Positions 42,949 to 51,414 of a stretch of DNA of 64,000 nt are shown here, piece after piece. A program made the translations under genes and the position numbers. The DNA is taken from NCBI GenBank assembly GCA_963727845.1, contig CAVSHI010000002.1, forward strand, positions 1,347,415 through 1,411,414, written 5' to 3'. Each line of letters opens with the position of its first letter. Position 1 is the stretch's first letter. The stretch comes from JBEKTW01 sp963727845 (lineage in GTDB: Bacteria; Bacteroidota; Ignavibacteria; UBA10030; SZUA-254). The notes beneath the pieces are model-generated. The model worked only from the letters and a program-made list of their open reading frames with translations, did no database searches and was not told where the DNA came from.

Positions 42949-42982
42949 TAAAAGTATATTTAAAAAAGGAGTGAAAGTCAAA
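42949..42982 (-). promoter_or_regulatory. Probable promoter for the ctpA-like unit
   Basis: Minus strand TTTG (42982-42979), 22 bases and TACTTTTA (42956-42949), one mismatch from TAnnTTTG. It gives a short leader to the ATG at 42924. Confidence 0.5.
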
Positions 42983-43046
42983 TTCTTGCGTCACAGGCAT
43001 CAATTTGTGGAAATCTAGTTCTCACCCGACTATTATTTGCCCTTAT

Positions 43047-43118
43047 TGTCCCGCCAAAATGCGGCGGGATGCTCATTCCAACAATAATCCCGCCTCCAGC
43101 GGGATTAGTTGGAATGGC
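43047..43118. repeat. Palindromic repeat, family G
   Basis: A TCCCGCC/GGCGGGA hairpin at 43049-43069, then a larger one with ATTCCAAC (43075-43082) and TAATCCCGC paired with GCGGGATTA and GTTGGAAT (43108-43115). It ends at the stop codon of the GT2 gene. Confidence 0.8.
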
Positions 43119-43119
43119 A

Positions 43120-43890
43120 CTAGCGGACGGGTTTCCAATGATCCGCGACCGAGCGATGCAGCACAAGCACCGCCACCGCATTAATGAACCAGAGCATGGT
43201 GATCCAGAGGTAGCCGTACTTGCGGTAGCGGCGGGGTGATTCCCTGACAGTCAGTGACCGGGAAAACGCTATTTCCCCTTCCCGGCGCAATCTCACAAAT
43301 AAATCGAAATCTTCACCCGCGGCGATTGCTTCATTATAACCACCCACTTTCCAAAATAATTCCCTGCGGACGATCTGGCACTCACCCCTTCCCATTCCCA
43401 CGCCGATGATGTTGAGTGACCAAAAATAAAGGTTGTAGAAACCATGGAAAACTCTGTCAAGAAAACTCTCCTCGCCCCGGTAGACGCACACCTTGCACGT
43501 CGCTGCAGCGATGTGAACGCGGTCCATGATCTCGTTTATGGCGGGAAAGAAATAATCGATGTCGTCAATCAGAGTGTCGCCGTTGATGAACACGAGAATT
43601 TCGCCGCGCGCGACGCCCGCTCCGGCGTTGCGCCCGATTGAAATGGTCTGTTTCTCACCGCCCTCATTGGTAATAACCGAATCAGCGTGCGTCCGTGCCA
43701 CGTCGATGGTGTTGTCGGCGCTGCCCCCATCGCTGACGATCACCTCAAGACGATGGGTACGGCGGAGCTCATCCGTGAACTGCTTCAACGTTTGCGCGAT
43801 GAGCTTGCCCTCGTGCAACGTGGGAATGACGATACTTATGCGTGGGTTCTCCAATGTGTGCTGCCCAATCAGTAGCTGTTCACGTCTCAC
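43120..43890 (-). CDS. Glycosyltransferase family 2 protein
   Basis: A GT-A domain starts close to the N-terminus (RISIVIPTLHEGKLIAQTL), with the diphosphate-binding EVIVSDGGSADNTI, the DxD-like FINGDTLIDD, and FDLFVRLRREGEI later; one membrane helix at the C-terminus (LWITMLWFINAVAVLVL). It transfers sugars to a lipid or polysaccharide acceptor. The start is uncertain: the GTG at 43890 is chosen because it does not overlap the lipoprotein gene; a TTG at 43854 and an ATG at 43956 are alternatives. The stop abuts a palindromic element. Confidence 0.85.
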   Translation of the reverse strand: MRREQLLIGQHTLENPRISIVIPTLHEGKLIAQTLKQFTDELRRTHRLEVIVSDGGSADNTIDVARTHADSVITNEGGEKQTISIGRNAGAGVARGEILVFINGDTLIDDIDYFFPAINEIMDRVHIAAATCKVCVYRGEESFLDRVFHGFYNLYFWSLNIIGVGMGRGECQIVRRELFWKVGGYNEAIAAGEDFDLFVRLRREGEIAFSRSLTVRESPRRYRKYGYLWITMLWFINAVAVLVLHRSVADHWKPVR

Positions 43891-43900
43891 CCCGGGCCGG

Positions 43901-44518
43901 TTAGATACACGGGGGTCCAATAGACATGCACTCTCTCTTGACGAATGGAAACTCAACCTCCGGCGCTACGACCAAACCGAGCCGGTCATATATGGAGACC
44001 GACGCATCGAGGATAAATATCTCCGGATCGCCACACTCGACATTCACGTCGCAAATATGAAGCGGCTGATACAGCAAGTCGACATTTGGTATATATATGC
44101 TGTCATCGGCTTTGAGGTTCCAATAAACATCCATGGTAAACTGTTCTCCCGGGAGCAGCGTCAATTGTCCATCCTGGATAAGGCTGCGATTCGAGAAATT
44201 CTTCACGGAAAGATATATCGTTCGAAAGCGGTTCGGGTCACGTTGCCACCAGATTCTCACCGTCCCCTTCACGTCAACCGAATCCTGGAAGATATCCGTG
44301 TACACATTTTCCCCGGTGAGGCGCACATGGACCATCTGATGGCCCGGCGGGGCGACACGGTCGGGCAATTGTTCCACCAGGGTTGTTTGGAACGACAGCA
44401 CGTTGTCCGGAAATTTGTACGTCGGAAGAGACTCGTTGCACCGCATGAAAATCAGCCCCAGCGAAACGACCGTTAGAGCTTTGACGAGCGTATTGGAAAC
44501 GCTGAATTTACATTTCAT
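43901..44518 (-). CDS. Putative lipoprotein downstream of the TonB receptor
   Basis: About 205 residues from ATG 44518. N-terminal hydrophobic segment LVKALTVVSLGLIFMRC with a Cys suitable for lipidation, then a beta-rich domain (HVRLTGENVYTDIFQDSV; GTVRIWWQRDPNRFRTIYL). It overlaps the end of the TonB-dependent receptor gene by about 10 bases, so it is likely coupled to it. No family recognised; a surface partner lipoprotein of the receptor is possible from position only. Confidence 0.6.
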   Translation of the reverse strand: MKCKFSVSNTLVKALTVVSLGLIFMRCNESLPTYKFPDNVLSFQTTLVEQLPDRVAPPGHQMVHVRLTGENVYTDIFQDSVDVKGTVRIWWQRDPNRFRTIYLSVKNFSNRSLIQDGQLTLLPGEQFTMDVYWNLKADDSIYIPNVDLLYQPLHICDVNVECGDPEIFILDASVSIYDRLGLVVAPEVEFPFVKRECMSIGPPCI

Positions 44519-47030
44519 ACTTGACTCCAAGAGAAAAGCGGCGCGGGTCATAGTACGCAGAAGGGTCGCCGAGCTGCCCGCCGATGCGTCCGTTCGAATC
44601 AGCCCAGCGTGCGTTCAAGGCGTTGAGAAGGTTCGACACGTATCCATAGAACGACAGAGCTGTGAAACCGCCAAGGCTCACCCTTTTCGAGAATTTCAAA
44701 CTCACCGTGCTGTTGCTCGGCAAACGGGCGTTGTTCGGAATGAACGGCATGGTCGAGTCCATCGGCGTGAAACCATCTTTCGTCGGATAGTACGTGTAAG
44801 GTTTTCCGGAACTGAACGACCATACGACGTTTGCCAGAACATCATACGGAAGACTGGCGTCCACTTCAAGCTTCACGGAATGGCGCACATCCCAGCTCAA
44901 CGGATAGGGAGTATTCGCCACGGGAAATCCCCATTGTGCAAGATTGACTCCCTGGTTCACATAATCGCTCACACCTTCGGTTTGCATCAACGTGTAACTC
45001 AAGGATCCGGAGATCCGTTCGGCGCGGTGACGCGTGAGAACAAACTCGAGTCCCTGGGCACTCGCGAAAGCGTTATTGACATACTCGGCATATCCGAAAT
45101 CGCCGGAGGAGGTGGCGTTTGTCGGCAGGAGAGTCTTCGAATCAATCTGGTCGATGAACTCCTTCTTGAAGTACGTCACGCTGAACATGTCATGCTCATC
45201 GAGGCCGTACTTTACGCCGATCTCCCAGGCGTGCGTGCGCTCCGGTTTGAGGTCGGGATTCCCGGTCAGCACACTCACGCCGTTTTTCAACTGCTGCGGA
45301 TTGATTCCCGAATACAGATAATCGAAAAGGGGAAATTGGAAGTAATGGCCGTAGTTCATTATGAGGAGGACGTTCCATGCGAGAGGGAACGACAGACCAA
45401 TACGGGGACTAAGCTGCTGCTTCAGCGATGCGGGCACGTAGTTCGTGACTTGAGATTGGTACTGGCCGGTGGCTGTATCGAGCGGCAGGTACTCCACGAC
45501 AGGACGCTCACTCCGGGGATCCAGGAAATCCCAGCGCATTCCAAGATTCACAACGGCGCCATCGTGCTCAACGATGAGCTTGTCCTGGAAGTAAGCGCTC
45601 CCGGAACGGGGATAATAGTGATAGGTCGTGCTGTAATTAAGTTGCGGCAGGTCCGTCAGGACTTTCCCAAAGTACGTGGTCTGCGGCGTATACTTCACAA
45701 CATCGGAAAAAATATCGTATTGGTTGATCTCAAAACCGAACTTCATGATGTTAAGCTGATTCGGTTGAATGTCAAAATCGGTCTTCAGCGTGTAAATCCC
45801 CTGCCTCGAATCCGACCACCACGCTTCATTCCCCTGGGTGACGTATTCAAGAAAGAAGTCGTACTGGTAGGGAGTCAAATTCAGTTCATTTTTTGGCCCG
45901 TCACCAATCCGCGAGCGCATGTAGGATTCGGTCAGGCTGGCCGTATAATGGACGTCGTCGGAGAGCGTGTGGGACAAGATCGCAGATGTTCGAATTGAAT
46001 TACGGCTTTCCGGCGGGAGACCGCCAAGATCGAATCGCCAGCTATATTCGTAGTCGTGCCAGGTTTTCAATGAGTATATTGCCTGGGTGGTTAACCGCAC
46101 TCTCGGGGAAAGCGTGAAATCGACTTTTGCCAAGCCGCTCAACTCCTGGGAAATGGGCGAATTAAAAAACTTGTCGAAATCCTGCCACCATCGTGTATCG
46201 CTTGCCTGGTAGGTCATCGCGCTGAAATAGTGGATTTTTTCCCGGACAATAGGACCGGCGAGGGTCAACTCGCCCTCCGTCATCCGGTTCGTCTGCTGGT
46301 CCAGGCTGGTCGGCAGCCAGTCGTCTTTTTCAAAGCGAACCAATTCAGAGAATCGATCACTCCCCCGCCGCGAGATAATGTTCACGACGCCCGAGAGTGC
46401 GTTTCCGTACTCAGCCTCGAACCCGCCGGTCTGGATCGAAAACTCCGTGATGGAGCTCTTGGGCAACGAACTTCCCAACCCACCCTCGATGAGGTCTTGT
46501 AAAGGCAATCCATCGACGAGGTACACAACCTCCGTTGATTTTCCCCCTCTGACATTTCCTTCGGGGGTCACGCTCGGGAATAATGTCAGCAAATCCTGGA
46601 CGTTCTGAACCGGCAATTTGTCCACCTGAGACCCGCCGAAAGAGAACGTTGTGCTTGTTTCATCCTTCTCAATGAGAGGCCGTTCCGCGATCACCTCAAC
46701 TTCACCCAGTTCGACGTTTGTCGGGGTCAATTCCGCGGTAATCCGGCTGCGCAGATCCTGGCGGACGATGACATCCTTGTAAACCATCGGTTGGTATCCG
46801 ATGCTCGAAAACCGGACGTTATAGGTCCCCGCCTCCACATTGCTGATCCGGAAATTCCCGTCCAGGTCGCAGGCTGCCCCGAGCGATGTTCCGCTGATAA
46901 CCACACTGGCACCCACAATCGGCTCGCCGGTCTGCTTATCCCGCACCTTTCCTTCTATGGTGCCGGTTGTCCCGGCTCCGCCGGAACTGGCAAACAGGAA
47001 AACGGCAAAAAACAAAACTCCTGCGCGCAT
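44508..47030 (-). CDS. TonB-dependent receptor with carboxypeptidase-like N-terminal domain
   Basis: 840 residues. Signal peptide (AGVLFFAVFLFASSGGA), carboxypeptidase-regulatory-like domain at about 23-90 (GTIEGKVRDKQTGEPIVGAS, then LDGNFRISNVEAGTYNVRF), plug domain (VVYLVDGLPLQDLI; GFEAEYGNALSGVVNIISRR) and a barrel ending in FSLGVKYEM. Typical of Bacteroidota outer-membrane receptors for oligosaccharides, metal chelates or peptides; the ligand is not evident and no SusD gene follows. A lipoprotein overlaps its 3' end and lysS ends two bases upstream. Confidence 0.9.
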   Translation of the reverse strand: MRAGVLFFAVFLFASSGGAGTTGTIEGKVRDKQTGEPIVGASVVISGTSLGAACDLDGNFRISNVEAGTYNVRFSSIGYQPMVYKDVIVRQDLRSRITAELTPTNVELGEVEVIAERPLIEKDETSTTFSFGGSQVDKLPVQNVQDLLTLFPSVTPEGNVRGGKSTEVVYLVDGLPLQDLIEGGLGSSLPKSSITEFSIQTGGFEAEYGNALSGVVNIISRRGSDRFSELVRFEKDDWLPTSLDQQTNRMTEGELTLAGPIVREKIHYFSAMTYQASDTRWWQDFDKFFNSPISQELSGLAKVDFTLSPRVRLTTQAIYSLKTWHDYEYSWRFDLGGLPPESRNSIRTSAILSHTLSDDVHYTASLTESYMRSRIGDGPKNELNLTPYQYDFFLEYVTQGNEAWWSDSRQGIYTLKTDFDIQPNQLNIMKFGFEINQYDIFSDVVKYTPQTTYFGKVLTDLPQLNYSTTYHYYPRSGSAYFQDKLIVEHDGAVVNLGMRWDFLDPRSERPVVEYLPLDTATGQYQSQVTNYVPASLKQQLSPRIGLSFPLAWNVLLIMNYGHYFQFPLFDYLYSGINPQQLKNGVSVLTGNPDLKPERTHAWEIGVKYGLDEHDMFSVTYFKKEFIDQIDSKTLLPTNATSSGDFGYAEYVNNAFASAQGLEFVLTRHRAERISGSLSYTLMQTEGVSDYVNQGVNLAQWGFPVANTPYPLSWDVRHSVKLEVDASLPYDVLANVVWSFSSGKPYTYYPTKDGFTPMDSTMPFIPNNARLPSNSTVSLKFSKRVSLGGFTALSFYGYVSNLLNALNARWADSNGRIGGQLGDPSAYYDPRRFSLGVKYEM

Positions 47031-47032
47031 GC

Positions 47033-47863
47033 TTAATGCTCGGGCTTCATCTGGGGGAAGAAGATCACATCGCGGATGGATTCCTGATTGGTGAAGAGCA
47101 TCGTAAGCCGGTCGATACCGATGCCGAGACCGGCAGTGGGCGGCATGCCGTATTCCAGGGCACGCAGGTAATCCTCGTCGAGAACCTGCGCCTCCTCATT
47201 GCCCCGGGCCCGCAGCTTCATCTGTTCTTCGAAGCGACGCCGCTGGTCAACCGGGTCGTTCAGCTCGCTGAAAGCGTTGCATAACTCCTGGCCGTTGACC
47301 ATGGCCTCAAATCGTTCCACCAGGCCCTGTTCCGTTCGGTGCTTCTTGGCAAGTGGAGACATCTCGACCGGGTAATCCGTGATAAACGTCGGCTGTATAA
47401 GATCCGGTTGAACCATCGCGCTGAAGATCCCGTCGACCATCGCGCCGGCATCGGCCTTCGCCTCAACTTCCAGATGGAGTTCCTTGACAACCTTCCTCAA
47501 TTGTTCTTCGGAATAGCCCCGCACATCTCTGCCAATTGCTTCCTTGATGGAATCAAAAAGCGTGATACGTTTCCATGGGCGCGCAAAATCAATTTCATGA
47601 TTACCCACCTTCCATCGGGTAGAGCCGTTGACTTCGACGGCAAGGGTTGCGATCATCTCCTCCACCAGTTCCATCATCCACAGGTAGTCCTTGTATGCCA
47701 CATAAAGTTCAAGCATCGTAAATTCGGGATTGTGCGCACGATCCATTCCCTCGTTGCGAAAATCTTTTGCGAATTCATAAACGGCATCCAATCCGCCGAC
47801 GATGAGACGCTTCAGGTACAGCTCATCGGCAATCCGGAGGTACAGGTCGAACGTCAAGAGCAT
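47033..47863 (-). CDS. lysS: Lysyl-tRNA synthetase, C-terminal catalytic part
   Basis: Class II lysyl-tRNA synthetase catalytic region: DLYLRIADELYLKRLIVGGL, FRNEGMDRAHNPEFTMLELY (motif 2), and LRALEYGMPPTAGLGIGIDR with RLTMLFTN (motif 3), ending VIFFPQMKPEH. The in-frame ATG at 47863 lies at the repair point; the natural protein continues from the other frame (47823-48374) through ALDV-DLYLR, which needs one base removed near 47849. The class II enzyme is normally essential, so this break is probably a sequence error unless a second lysS exists. Its stop is two bases from the TonB receptor start. Confidence 0.9.
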   Translation of the reverse strand: MLLTFDLYLRIADELYLKRLIVGGLDAVYEFAKDFRNEGMDRAHNPEFTMLELYVAYKDYLWMMELVEEMIATLAVEVNGSTRWKVGNHEIDFARPWKRITLFDSIKEAIGRDVRGYSEEQLRKVVKELHLEVEAKADAGAMVDGIFSAMVQPDLIQPTFITDYPVEMSPLAKKHRTEQGLVERFEAMVNGQELCNAFSELNDPVDQRRRFEEQMKLRARGNEEAQVLDEDYLRALEYGMPPTAGLGIGIDRLTMLFTNQESIRDVIFFPQMKPEH

Positions 47864-48374
47864 TGTGGTGCGTAATGAACGGCCGGGCAAATGCGCCGCC
47901 GTACATCGGCTGAAGAATCGGCGTCTCAACTTCAACATAGCCCCGGGCATCGAAAAAATTCCGGATGGACTTCGTGATGGCGGCACGCTTGATGAATACT
48001 TCCTTCACCTGAGTATTGACGGCAAGGTCGACATACCGTTGGCGGTACCGCAGTTCCTTGTCGGCGAAGGGGTCGTAGACATGCTTGATCCCTTGCTCAT
48101 CGACTTTCTCTTTTACGACGGGAAGCGGCCGGAGCGATTTTGAAAGAATCTCGAGCCGTCTCGCGTGAACGGAAATCTCTCCCATCTTCGTTCGAAAGAC
48201 GAATCCTTCCACCCCGACGAAATCACCGATGTCCATGAGTCGAAATGCATCGTAAACGTCGCCGATATCATCCCTCCTGAGATAGATCTGAATTCTCCCC
48301 CGGGAGTCCTGGATATGGCAAAACGACGCTTTCCCCATCCGGCGGATGGAGACGATCCGGCCTGCGACCGCCAC
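47823..48374 (-). CDS. lysS: Lysyl-tRNA synthetase, N-terminal anticodon-binding part
   Basis: OB-fold anticodon-binding domain: VAVAGRIVSIRRMGKASFCH, RDDIGDVYDAFRLMDIGDFV, then PLPVVKEKVDE and the start of the catalytic domain RYRQRYVDLAVNTQVKEVFI, VEVETPILQPMYGGAFARPF and ITHHNALD. The frame stays open upstream to about 48478 (LKRGINPYPYAFDRTSFSKE), and one base is missing near 48475 before NELMRRRREELED in the other frame, whose ATG at 48505 may be the true start. The whole gene would be about 47033-48505 with two indels. Confidence 0.88.
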   Translation of the reverse strand: MAVAGRIVSIRRMGKASFCHIQDSRGRIQIYLRRDDIGDVYDAFRLMDIGDFVGVEGFVFRTKMGEISVHARRLEILSKSLRPLPVVKEKVDEQGIKHVYDPFADKELRYRQRYVDLAVNTQVKEVFIKRAAITKSIRNFFDARGYVEVETPILQPMYGGAFARPFITHHNALDVRPVPPDCR

Positions 48375-48644
48375 ATTCTGCTGGGGGGCAGTCTCGTTGT
48401 AACTCTCAACGATCTCTTTCGAAAAACTGGTCCGGTCGAATGCGTACGGGTATGGATTGATGCCGCGTTTCAGGAGTCTTCGAGCTCCTCACGCCTTCGC
48501 CGCATCAATTCATTGAGATCCTCGAAGAGGAGACGGGTCGGTTGGAAACTTTTGGTTAACTTCCACGGGCTATCCAGGATTATGCGAGATTGAATTCCTT
48601 CAAAAAATAGCAAAAATGAAGGAAAGAAGCAAGGAGATTGAAAT

Positions 48645-48688
48645 AAAAAACCTGCCGTGCAATCTCGAGAGAGTGCACAGCAGGCAGG
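48645..48688 (-). terminator. Rho-independent terminator after the CHASE2-cyclase gene
   Basis: On the minus strand GCCTGCTGTGCA pairs with TGCACGGCAGG around a loop of about 12 bases, followed by TTTTTTATT. It ends the caspase-DUF4384-cyclase unit and separates it from lysS. Confidence 0.88.
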
Positions 48689-48706
48689 CACAATTCTATC
48701 CGATTG

Positions 48707-50668
48707 TCAGGAGGTCACAAGTATTTCGAACACCGGCACGGGTTGTTCGAGTCCTTTCACCTGAATTTCGCCGAGTGACCGGGATTGGACCTCGTCCTTC
48801 ACTTTCTCGTATGTCGCCTGTGAGACAAGAATACCATCCACGGGCGCGTTCGACTCGAGTCGTTGTGCGAGATTTACATTGGAGCCGAGCGCCGTGTAGG
48901 AAAGGCGTCGGGCAGAACCCATGTTCCCCACGATCACCTGCCCCGAGTTGATGCCGATTCGAATCTGCAGCGGGAACTTTCCTTCGGCAATCCAGCGCTC
49001 ACGGATTTCACGGACCTTGAGTTGCATGGCGATCGCGGCGCGGACGCAACGCAAAGCATGGTCGGGTTGAGGTTCGGGGTCGCCAAAGAACACCATCAGG
49101 CCGTCACCCATAAATTTGTCCACCGTCCCGCCGTGTTCGAACACAATGCCAATCATCGCATCGAAATACTCATTTAGTATTTGCCGAACCTGGTCGGGTT
49201 TGAGCTTTGCAGAATGAGTCGTGAATCCTTTGACGTCGCTGAACAAAATAGTGAGCTCCTTCTTCTGTCCGGCGGATGTGATCATGTCCGGATTCGCCAT
49301 GATTTGTTTGACCACCGACGGCGGGAAATACGCTTCAAACGACCTCCGGAGGACTTCCTTTTCTTTCTCCTCGTTGAAATACCGGTACGCCAGCACAATG
49401 GACAGCGAGAAGACGATCATGAGCGACGGCCGCAGGATGTTCAGAATAAAATGACCGTAGAGGAAGAGCAACCCCGCGCCGCCGAGATACACCAGCAGCA
49501 GCACGACCATGCCGACGGACATCGTGAGGGAGGAAAATCGCAGGGAGAGCCACAGCAGGATCCCCATCAGGATGATTTCAATGCCGAGCATGACCGGTTC
49601 CGAGGCTTCCGTCAGAAAATCCTCCTCGATAATCGTATTGATCGCGTTCGAATGCACTCCACCGAGCGGGAAGCTTTCATCCGTCGGAACGGGGCCGTGG
49701 TCGGAAGAACCCGTTGTAATTTCATCAACGATCACAATCTTGCCCGAGAGTTCGTCTCCCATCAACTCCTTCTCATCTTCGTTATCGGTAAGATTCCAGA
49801 CGGTCGCAAAATTGTAATGTTGCAGGAACTCCCAGGGTCCGATGTAACTGACAATCATGCGGCCATGCCGGTCGACAGGAATTGAAATATCGTGCACCTC
49901 GGCGCCCGGTTTGTGCGCACCGGTGAGAACGATCGAGCCCGCTTTCACAACGATATTTTCCTGAGGCACATTCAAATAATCGCACGCGACACGTAAGGCA
50001 ATACTGGGGAAAAAAGCCCCGTCATAATGGATAAGAAGCGGTATACGACGCTGAGAACCATCGGGGTCCGGATCCATATTCAAATATCCCATCCCCTTCA
50101 ATCCCTTCGAGAGATCCGCGAAAGAGACCGACGGGTTGTAGCCAAAGTAGTAATCCCCTGCGCCTCCTTCGACTTTGACGTTCCATTTTGTGCTCTTGAG
50201 AATTTGGATGTTGTCCGGCACGGCGCTCGTATCCACCGATGAGACGGGCTTATCCGCCAGCCAGAATGCCGTACCGACATACATGGTCTTCGCGTACCCT
50301 GCGGCATCGGCAAACAAGCTGTCTTCCGTCGGATTCATGCGGGCCGGGAATATGAAATCCCACACCTGGGCGGCGATTTTCATGTCGGCGAGATTACGCG
50401 CCACCGCCGCATAATCTCCCCGGTTGAGATAGGAGCCCTTCAATTCTTTAATCGTCCTGTCGGTGATGTCGACATGGACCACGGCCGTGTCGTACGGCGG
50501 ATGGAACATTTTGCTCGAGGATCGGTACTGGAAGAGACGGTCGACGAGCGAAGAATTCCAGGTTCCGACGACGTCCGGAATGACCCAGAAGAGACCGTAG
50601 ACGAACAAAAACGAAGCCACGACCAATGCGGTCGTGGCTGCTGCGATGCGTTTATTCTTTATTTTCAT
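48707..50668 (-). CDS. CHASE2-domain adenylate/guanylate cyclase
   Basis: 653 residues. TM1 (about 8-30), a CHASE2 extracytoplasmic sensor (about 35-370, with VVHVDITDRTIKELKGSY and GYLNMDPDPDGSQRRIPLL), three helices near 375-450 (MLGIEIILMGILLWLSL; VVLLLVYLGGAGLLFLY; LMIVFSLSIVLAYRYF), and a class III cyclase domain from about 469. Metal-binding D478 (LFSDVKGF) and D522 (FMGDGLMVFFG), with K518 at the base-specificity position, fit an active adenylate cyclase. It likely makes a cyclic nucleotide in response to an envelope signal. Last gene of a three-gene unit ended by a terminator. Confidence 0.92.
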   Translation of the reverse strand: MKIKNKRIAAATTALVVASFLFVYGLFWVIPDVVGTWNSSLVDRLFQYRSSSKMFHPPYDTAVVHVDITDRTIKELKGSYLNRGDYAAVARNLADMKIAAQVWDFIFPARMNPTEDSLFADAAGYAKTMYVGTAFWLADKPVSSVDTSAVPDNIQILKSTKWNVKVEGGAGDYYFGYNPSVSFADLSKGLKGMGYLNMDPDPDGSQRRIPLLIHYDGAFFPSIALRVACDYLNVPQENIVVKAGSIVLTGAHKPGAEVHDISIPVDRHGRMIVSYIGPWEFLQHYNFATVWNLTDNEDEKELMGDELSGKIVIVDEITTGSSDHGPVPTDESFPLGGVHSNAINTIIEEDFLTEASEPVMLGIEIILMGILLWLSLRFSSLTMSVGMVVLLLVYLGGAGLLFLYGHFILNILRPSLMIVFSLSIVLAYRYFNEEKEKEVLRRSFEAYFPPSVVKQIMANPDMITSAGQKKELTILFSDVKGFTTHSAKLKPDQVRQILNEYFDAMIGIVFEHGGTVDKFMGDGLMVFFGDPEPQPDHALRCVRAAIAMQLKVREIRERWIAEGKFPLQIRIGINSGQVIVGNMGSARRLSYTALGSNVNLAQRLESNAPVDGILVSQATYEKVKDEVQSRSLGEIQVKGLEQPVPVFEILVTS

Positions 50669-50701
50669 AAGAGCGGCTTCGTTATGGCTCCAGTGACCGT
50701 A

Positions 50702-51394
50702 TTATTTCTGATGGTCGATGGTGAAGGTCTTAGTGTAAAAACTCTTTGAAGAAATACCCACCTCAACATCGGTGACATCGGGCTGTTTGCTTTGAGGAGT
50801 GACGAGTCCACGCACGTTGCCCCCGATATTGATCGGACGCTCGGCCGCCGAGGCGTAGAGCCGGTATTGTTTCTTCGTGCTTCGAATCTGAGCCAAAACC
50901 TTTTTCGCCATGTCATTCTTGTACGTTCCCGTTGCCGCAATATATTTCGTATAGGCAACTTCGAAATCCGTCAACCGCTCCGCCGACGCCAGGACGTGAA
51001 ATATTTCCTTGCCTACATTCTGATCGAGGTAGCTCCAGTCCTGTCCTTTCGGGATGAAGTAATTCTTTCCGACCGTGTAATCCTTCGTAAACTGGGTAAG
51101 GGTGTACGGAAATAACAGTTCAAGTCCTCCGCTGGGATCCTGATGAACCACATAAACGAAACACGGCTTGGTAAGCTCGATCACCATCTTGACAGAATCA
51201 TTGCTGTGCATGATGGTATCTTTTCTGATGGAGACGAATTTTCGATCGCCCTCGGGGCCGACTTTCGCAGCGAATCCCCATTTGAAACCGACCTTGTCAT
51301 CCTGATGAGATTGTGCCACGGAGGTACGGGCACAAAGGACTGCACAGGAGAGTGCCACAAGCGCGATCTTCAGCAGATTGTGATATCGTTTCAT
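50702..51394 (-). CDS. DUF4384 domain-containing secreted protein
   Basis: 230 residues with a signal peptide (LLKIALVALSCAVLCARTSVA). The core VKMVIELTKPCFVYVVHQDP and LELLFPYTLTQFTKDYTVGK matches DUF4384, a beta-sandwich domain found beside caspase-like and kinase signalling proteins in many bacteria. It lies 20 bases after the caspase gene and 33 before the cyclase gene, inside one unit. Function unknown; a ligand- or partner-binding module of the caspase is a reasonable guess from co-occurrence. Confidence 0.8.
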   Translation of the reverse strand: MKRYHNLLKIALVALSCAVLCARTSVAQSHQDDKVGFKWGFAAKVGPEGDRKFVSIRKDTIMHSNDSVKMVIELTKPCFVYVVHQDPSGGLELLFPYTLTQFTKDYTVGKNYFIPKGQDWSYLDQNVGKEIFHVLASAERLTDFEVAYTKYIAATGTYKNDMAKKVLAQIRSTKKQYRLYASAAERPINIGGNVRGLVTPQSKQPDVTDVEVGISSKSFYTKTFTIDHQK

Positions 51395-51414
51395 AGTTTG
51401 ACTCCTTTTATTGT

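Noticed and set aside
44403..45998. A plus-strand 531-codon open frame antisense to the TonB receptor gene
   Set aside because: It lies entirely opposite a strongly conserved receptor and has no recognisable domain; long antisense frames are common at this base composition.
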